Origin: Paraburkholderia heleia NBRC 101817
Lineage (GTDB): Bacteria; Pseudomonadota; Gammaproteobacteria; Burkholderiales; Burkholderiaceae
NCBI RefSeq assembly: GCF_000739775.1
Contig: NZ_BBJH01000004.1
Location: forward strand, 62,001 to 126,000
Direction: 5' to 3'
DNA: 64,000 nt
The first letter of the stretch is position 1, and the number at the start of each line of letters is the position of its first letter. Shown here piece after piece: positions 60,049 through 64,000 of this stretch. Position numbers and translations under genes: made by a program. Under the pieces are notes generated by a model. It was not told the DNA's origin and searched no databases. It was given only the letters and a program-made list of their open reading frames with translations.

Positions 60049-60945
60049 TCACGGTGCGAATCGGTCCGGCACCTCGGTGATGCGGCGTTGCGAAACATGA
60101 TTGGCCCATTCCGTACTGTCGACCGGCACGGCCGGCGAATTCGATGCCCCTGCGGGGACATACGTTTTCGCATAGGAAAGGATGGCCGCATATTCGTCGG
60201 CTTGATCCGCGCGGGTGGGCCGCGGCGCATAGTCTTGCGCTTCCGGGTAGGCGCCATGCGTGCGATGTGACGTTACCGGACGCGCTTGGCGATATGGCGC
60301 AAATGGGCGGATGTCGCGACGCGGGTTCGTGCCGCGTTCTGCAACGGCTCGACCGCCACTGCGCGCGGCCGCACGCTCGTTGCTGTGCGCTTCGCGCTGG
60401 ACCAGTCTCGCGGGCGGCGCGGGCTCGACGTGTATATCGGCTAGGCGCCGCGAGGTGTCTTGAACCTTGCTGGCAGTCGGGCGCGGGATCGCGTTGCCGC
60501 TTGCGCTTGCCGGCTCATGCGGTGCATGACTCGCGACGATCCAGGCGAGCAGTGCGGCGCCGCCAATCGCGACCGCGCCGCCGGTGAGCCTGCGTGATTG
60601 CAACGACGATGCGTGCTTTGGCGTGCGCTTCGGCCATGCCTCAGGCGTGCTCCGCGCATCGGCGACGCGGCCGGCGGGTGCGCCAACTGGCGCTGCAGCG
60701 GGCCTGGGGGGCGGCAGCGCCGGACGGTGTTCGTCGCCCCAGCCGACCGCGGCACAAAACGCTTCGGCGCTCAGACATACCGTGTGCATGATGGCGGCAT
60801 AGAGTGCGCGCAGTTCAGCGCGCATGCTGAAATGGGGAGGCATTAACGCCCATTCCCGGCCAAACGACGCAGGCAAACAGGCTAGCGGCCGAATGTGCGG
60901 CAACGCGAGCGCACCTTCGACCTGAATGAACTGAAATGTTGACAT
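60049..60945 (-). CDS. Hypothetical protein with one membrane segment
   Basis: 298 residues, unrecognised. The N-terminal third is soluble (MSTFQFIQVEGALALPHIRP; includes MRAELRALYAAIMHTVCLSAE), followed by an Arg/Pro-rich linker, a single membrane segment at about 122-140 (GGAVAIGGAALLAWIVA) and a long Arg/Pro-rich, low-complexity C-terminal part ending in RRITEVPDRFAP. Topology would place the C-terminal part outside the cytoplasm. Codon use fits the genome. I cannot assign a function. Confidence 0.6.
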   Translation of the reverse strand: MSTFQFIQVEGALALPHIRPLACLPASFGREWALMPPHFSMRAELRALYAAIMHTVCLSAEAFCAAVGWGDEHRPALPPPRPAAAPVGAPAGRVADARSTPEAWPKRTPKHASSLQSRRLTGGAVAIGGAALLAWIVASHAPHEPASASGNAIPRPTASKVQDTSRRLADIHVEPAPPARLVQREAHSNERAAARSGGRAVAERGTNPRRDIRPFAPYRQARPVTSHRTHGAYPEAQDYAPRPTRADQADEYAAILSYAKTYVPAGASNSPAVPVDSTEWANHVSQRRITEVPDRFAP

Positions 60946-61130
60946 CGATCTCTCGCAGCCCCGGTCTGGCGACGGCGCCGCTCAGCGATGTCATCGGCGG
61001 CGTGTGTCGATGGGTCGCCTGCGGCGCATGCAATTAAAGGGATGTCGCCGATCATGACCGTCGCCATTTCTGCGTTCCATCGGAAATGGCTGAATTGTGC
61101 GGGTTCTTTGCGCTGCGCCTGGGGCGTGCA

Positions 61131-61661
61131 TCACTCGCCGTCGAGCCGGTACACGTAACGTAGTGCCGTGATGTCGATGCCGCCCATGCGGTCGGGCTCC
61201 GAGCCCGAATAGGTCCAGCCCTGGCGCTCGTAGAACGCAATCGCGGGCGTATTGCCGTCGAGGACGTACAGATACAGCTGAGTCTCGCCTTGGGCGCGCG
61301 CCCACTCCTGCGCCGCGCGCATGAGCCGCTTGCCGACGCCGGTGCCCTGATGCGCCGGCAGCGCATGGAGATTGTCGAGCAGCACACCCCAGGGGGAGCC
61401 CGGCTGGCGTTCGACGCACACGAAGCCCACGGCCGCTCCCGATGCAAGCTCGGCGATCAGGACGAGCCGCCGTTCGCCGCCTGGCGCCTCCATGCGCGCG
61501 CGCCAGTAAGCCGCGCGCTCGGCGTCGACTTCGCGTTCGAGAAACGCGGCGGGCAGCAGCGCGCGATACGTGGCCTGCCAGCTTGCGGCGTGCATGGCGG
61601 CGAGTAAGGGAGCATCGGCGACGGTGGCCGGGCGCAGCGTGAAGGCTGGGATTTCGGTCAT
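61131..61661 (-). CDS. GNAT-family N-acetyltransferase
   Basis: 176 residues. The acetyl-CoA loop is ALPAHQGTGVGKRLMRAAQEWA (the Q/R-x-x-G-x-G/A form) and the FYERQGWTYSG segment follows; LRPATVADAPLLAAMHAASWQATYRALLP forms the N-terminal helix pair. Substrate unknown. ATG at 61661, last conserved start. It differs from the acetyltransferase at 14374 in the N-terminal half. Confidence 0.86.
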   Translation of the reverse strand: MTEIPAFTLRPATVADAPLLAAMHAASWQATYRALLPAAFLEREVDAERAAYWRARMEAPGGERRLVLIAELASGAAVGFVCVERQPGSPWGVLLDNLHALPAHQGTGVGKRLMRAAQEWARAQGETQLYLYVLDGNTPAIAFYERQGWTYSGSEPDRMGGIDITALRYVYRLDGE

Positions 61662-61997
61662 GCGGATGGAGCCAGTGTGGGCGTCTGGATCAGGGCGCGC
61701 GTCGGGGGCCGCGCGCCAAGCCCTGCTGGAAGCTATTTTGCCCCATTCGAGGATACTCGCGGCGGCGTTGCCAGAAACGAAAGAGTAATGAATATATATC
61801 GTAATAAAAATGGAAGAATTGGATTATGTTGATGCTTTTTGCTGGCCTCTTTTAAGGAAATGCCGGAATATCTGACTCCTGGCGCGTACCTCACAATAAA
61901 ATGCGCGCCCGCGCGGCCCTCGCTTTATCGCGAGTGATTGTTTTTCACTGTCCTGCGAGCCGCTCAGGCTTCCCGGGCAGTCTCTTCAGAGAATGTC
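61662..61997. other. Intergenic region, 336 bp
   Basis: No gene seen. An AT-rich core at about 61780-61860 (AATGAATATATATCGTAATAA-type sequence) probably carries the promoter of the citrate-type transporter. No hairpin or operator I would name. Confidence 0.45.
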
Positions 61998-63293
61998 ATG
62001 TCTACCGCGTCCCACGCATCCCCACGCGAATCCAGATTCCGGACCGTTTTCCGCGTCGTGAGCGGCAACTTCCTGGAAATGTACGATTTCATGGTCTACG
62101 GCTACTACGCTTCGGCGATCGCCCGGACCTACTTCCCGAGCGACAATGCATTCGCTTCGCTGATGCTCACGCTGTCCGTGTTCGGCGCGGGCTTCCTCGT
62201 GCGTCCGCTCGGCGCCATCATCCTCGGCGCGTACATCGACCATCACGGCCGCCGCAAGGGCCTCATGCTCACGCTTGGCCTGATGGCGTTCGGCACGCTC
62301 GCGGTCGCTGTCGTGCCGGGTTACGCGACCATCGGCATACTCGCGCCCGCGCTCGTGCTGGTGGGGCGCCTGCTACAGGGCTTCTCGGCGGGCGTGGAGC
62401 TGGGCGGCGTCTCGGTCTATCTCTCCGAAATCGCGACCAGGGGCAACAAGGGCTTCTACGTCTCGTGGCAGTCGGGCAGCCAGCAGGTCGCCGTGGTGTT
62501 TGCCGCGCTGCTGGGCGTGATGCTGCATCGCCTGCTGCCCGTCGAGCACATGACGAATTGGGGCTGGCGCGTGCCGTTCCTCATCGGCTGCCTGATCGTG
62601 CCGTTCCTGTTCCTCATTCGCCGCTCGCTGCAGGAAACGGAGGAGTTCGCGAAGAAGAAGCATCGTCCGTCGATGGGTGAAATCATGGCGTCGATGGTGC
62701 AGAACTGGGGCGTCGTGATCGCCGGCATGGGCATGGTCATCATGACCACCGTATCGTTCTACCTCATCACCGCCTATACGCCGACCTTCGGCAAGGAAGT
62801 GCTCAGGCTGAACGAACTCGACACGCTGATCGTGACGGTCTGCATCGGCTTGTCGAACCTCTTCTGGCTGCCGGTTTCCGGCGCGGTTTCGGACCGCGTG
62901 GGCCGCCGCCCGATGCTGATCACCTTCACCGTGCTCACGATCCTCACTGCGTATCCCACGGTGCAGTGGCTCGTGGCGCAACCGTCGTTCGGCCGCCTGC
63001 TCACGGTCGAGCTTTGGCTGTCGTTCCTCTATGCCTGCTACAACGGCGCGATGGTCGTGGCGCTCACCGAAGTCATGCCCGCCGACGTCCGCACCGCCGG
63101 CTTCTCGCTTGCCTACAGCCTCGCGACGACGATCGGCGGTTTCACGCCGGCGATCTCGACGTACCTCATTCACGTGAGCGGCAACAAGGCTGCGCCCGGG
63201 GCGTGGATGGGCGTCGCGGGCGTGTGCGGCCTCATCGCGACGCTCGTGCTCTATCGCACGCCGGAAGCCCGCAATCAGTACAAGGCGGCCTGA
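61998..63293 (+). CDS. MHS-type MFS transporter, citrate/tricarballylate family
   Basis: 431 residues with about 12 membrane segments. The sequence [25 protein letters not shown] near residue 22, the loop 2-3 motif DHHGRRKG, and [40 protein letters not shown] are the CitA/TcuC form; it should import citrate or tricarballylate with protons. TTCAGAGAATGTC precedes the ATG at 61998. The AT-rich leader and the terminator downstream make it a single-gene unit. Confidence 0.88.
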   Translation: MSTASHASPRESRFRTVFRVVSGNFLEMYDFMVYGYYASAIARTYFPSDNAFASLMLTLSVFGAGFLVRPLGAIILGAYIDHHGRRKGLMLTLGLMAFGTLAVAVVPGYATIGILAPALVLVGRLLQGFSAGVELGGVSVYLSEIATRGNKGFYVSWQSGSQQVAVVFAALLGVMLHRLLPVEHMTNWGWRVPFLIGCLIVPFLFLIRRSLQETEEFAKKKHRPSMGEIMASMVQNWGVVIAGMGMVIMTTVSFYLITAYTPTFGKEVLRLNELDTLIVTVCIGLSNLFWLPVSGAVSDRVGRRPMLITFTVLTILTAYPTVQWLVAQPSFGRLLTVELWLSFLYACYNGAMVVALTEVMPADVRTAGFSLAYSLATTIGGFTPAISTYLIHVSGNKAAPGAWMGVAGVCGLIATLVLYRTPEARNQYKAA

Positions 63294-63319
63294 TCCGCGC
63301 AGCGGGCGGCGAGAGCAAA

Positions 63320-63349
63320 AAACACGGGGCGCTCAGGCGCCCCGTGTTT
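63320..63349. terminator. Terminator between the MHS transporter and the glycosyltransferase
   Basis: Perfect 13-bp arms AAACACGGGGCGC/GCGCCCCGTGTTT with loop TCAG. It sits between convergent genes and can serve both. Confidence 0.85.
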
Positions 63350-63360
63350 CATTGTGCGGC

Positions 63361-63999
63361 TTACGCGTCGCGCAACTCGCGCGCGACCCTTTCCACCACG
63401 TCCCCCCACGCATGCGGGCGCGGCTGACGCACGAGCCGCGCGCGCGGGTACCAGGGGCTTTCGTCCGTACCCGCAAACCAGCGCCAGTCCGCGGCGAACG
63501 GCAGCATGACCCAGAGTTCCGCGCCCAGCGCGCCCGCGAGGTGGGCGATCGAGGTGTCGATCGACACGACGCCGTTCAGACGTTCGATCACGGCCGCGGT
63601 ATCCGCGAAATCGTGCAGCTTGCCGCCGAGCCGGTGGATCGAGCGGGCTCGCGGATGCGCGTCGAGCGCCGCGTGTTCTGCGGCGCTCAGTTCGGGCTGC
63701 AGCACGATCCAGTCGATACCGTCCAGCGCGAAGAACGGTTCGAGCGCGGCGAGCGCAATCGCGCGATTTTCGTGCTTCTGGATGCGGCCGGACCACGCAA
63801 GGCCGATCTTGCGGCGCGCCTGGCCGCCCAGCGAGCCGCGCCACTTGCGCCTGTAGGCCGCGCTGGCGTTGAGGTAGGGCGTGCGCGCGGGCAGCGTGTC
63901 GATGCTCGTGCCGAGCGCGAGCGGCAGCGAGAGGAGCGGGCAGTGCAGATCGGCGGCGGGCCGGGGCGCGCCCTGCTCGACGAGCGTGACGCGCCAGGC
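63361..63999 (-). CDS. Glycosyltransferase, GT9/OGT-like C-terminal part (runs off the window)
   Basis: 213 residues seen; the gene continues beyond base 64000 on the minus strand. The fragment reads LSLPLALGTSIDTLPARTPYL, IGLAWSGRIQKHENRAI, then VVSIDTSIAHLAGALGAELWVMLPFAADWRW, the nucleotide-sugar-binding end of GT9-like and SPINDLY/OGT-like transferases. In other bacteria such C-termini follow TPR repeats. Substrate and full length are unknown. A start inside (63705) would split the domain and is rejected. Confidence 0.8.
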   Translation of the reverse strand, partial: AWRVTLVEQGAPRPAADLHCPLLSLPLALGTSIDTLPARTPYLNASAAYRRKWRGSLGGQARRKIGLAWSGRIQKHENRAIALAALEPFFALDGIDWIVLQPELSAAEHAALDAHPRARSIHRLGGKLHDFADTAAVIERLNGVVSIDTSIAHLAGALGAELWVMLPFAADWRWFAGTDESPWYPRARLVRQPRPHAWGDVVERVARELRDA

Positions 64000-64000
64000 T

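Overview
The window is a GC-rich (well above 60% by eye) segment of a Burkholderiaceae chromosome, most like Paraburkholderia, Burkholderia or Caballeronia. The evidence is the bioA-bioF-bioD-bioB order, the minC-minD-minE operon, a classical 16-strand porin, a secreted gamma-class chorismate mutase and the overall protein similarity. Nearly all of it is densely packed housekeeping sequence. I read this by hand from the sequence; family names come from recognised motifs, not from searches.

Layout. 0-4 kb: end of a thiolase, a short-chain dehydrogenase, a YchJ-family protein and an exported alpha/beta hydrolase. 4-8.6 kb: the biotin operon, closed by a strong bidirectional terminator. 8.6-14.9 kb: an NCS1 permease, rarA, serS followed by a serine tRNA gene (CGA anticodon), map and an acetyltransferase. 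15-17.2 kb: minCDE. 17.3-22.5 kb: small envelope proteins (a YXWGXW-repeat protein and two tiny lipoproteins), heptosyltransferase I, an MHS-type transporter and a TonB-C-like lipoprotein.

22.4-24.2 kb is the only clearly foreign stretch. It holds a GCGAT microsatellite, a broken DUF4224 phage gene, a truncated frameshifted IS3-type transposase and the N-terminal scrap of a tyrosine integrase, all next to a serine tRNA gene (UGA anticodon). It reads as a decayed integrative element.

24.3-33.2 kb: hemW-rdgB-rph (minus) diverge from yicC-gmk-rpoZ-spoT (plus), followed by a NinX-like gene, two identical arginine tRNA genes and greB. This groups nucleotide-pool cleaning, RNA processing and (p)ppGpp control. 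33.3-36 kb: porin with a structured leader, a probable unannotated small RNA, a small protein and a cold-shock gene with a long leader. 36-42.4 kb: an exonuclease/GIY-YIG fusion, a secreted chorismate mutase, a small protein, an aldo/keto reductase divergent from a LysR regulator, a threonine tRNA gene and fbp. 42.6-50 kb and on to 54.1 kb: pepN and a DUF4136 lipoprotein, then a minus-strand purine-catabolism block (xdhA-xdhB-xdhC, adenine-type deaminase, guaD) able to convert adenine and guanine via hypoxanthine and xanthine to urate. 54.3-64 kb: dsbB, an amidase, a CPA2 antiporter, a class I amidotransferase-like hydrolase with a long disordered N-terminus, a hypothetical membrane protein, an acetyltransferase, a citrate-type MHS transporter and the end of a glycosyltransferase running off the window.

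I did not find a new defence or biosynthetic system. The items most worth a second look are the candidate small RNA at 34.9 kb, the decayed element at the UGA serine tRNA gene, the tandem-repeat linker in MinC, the nuclease fusion and the inverted repeats upstream of several genes.
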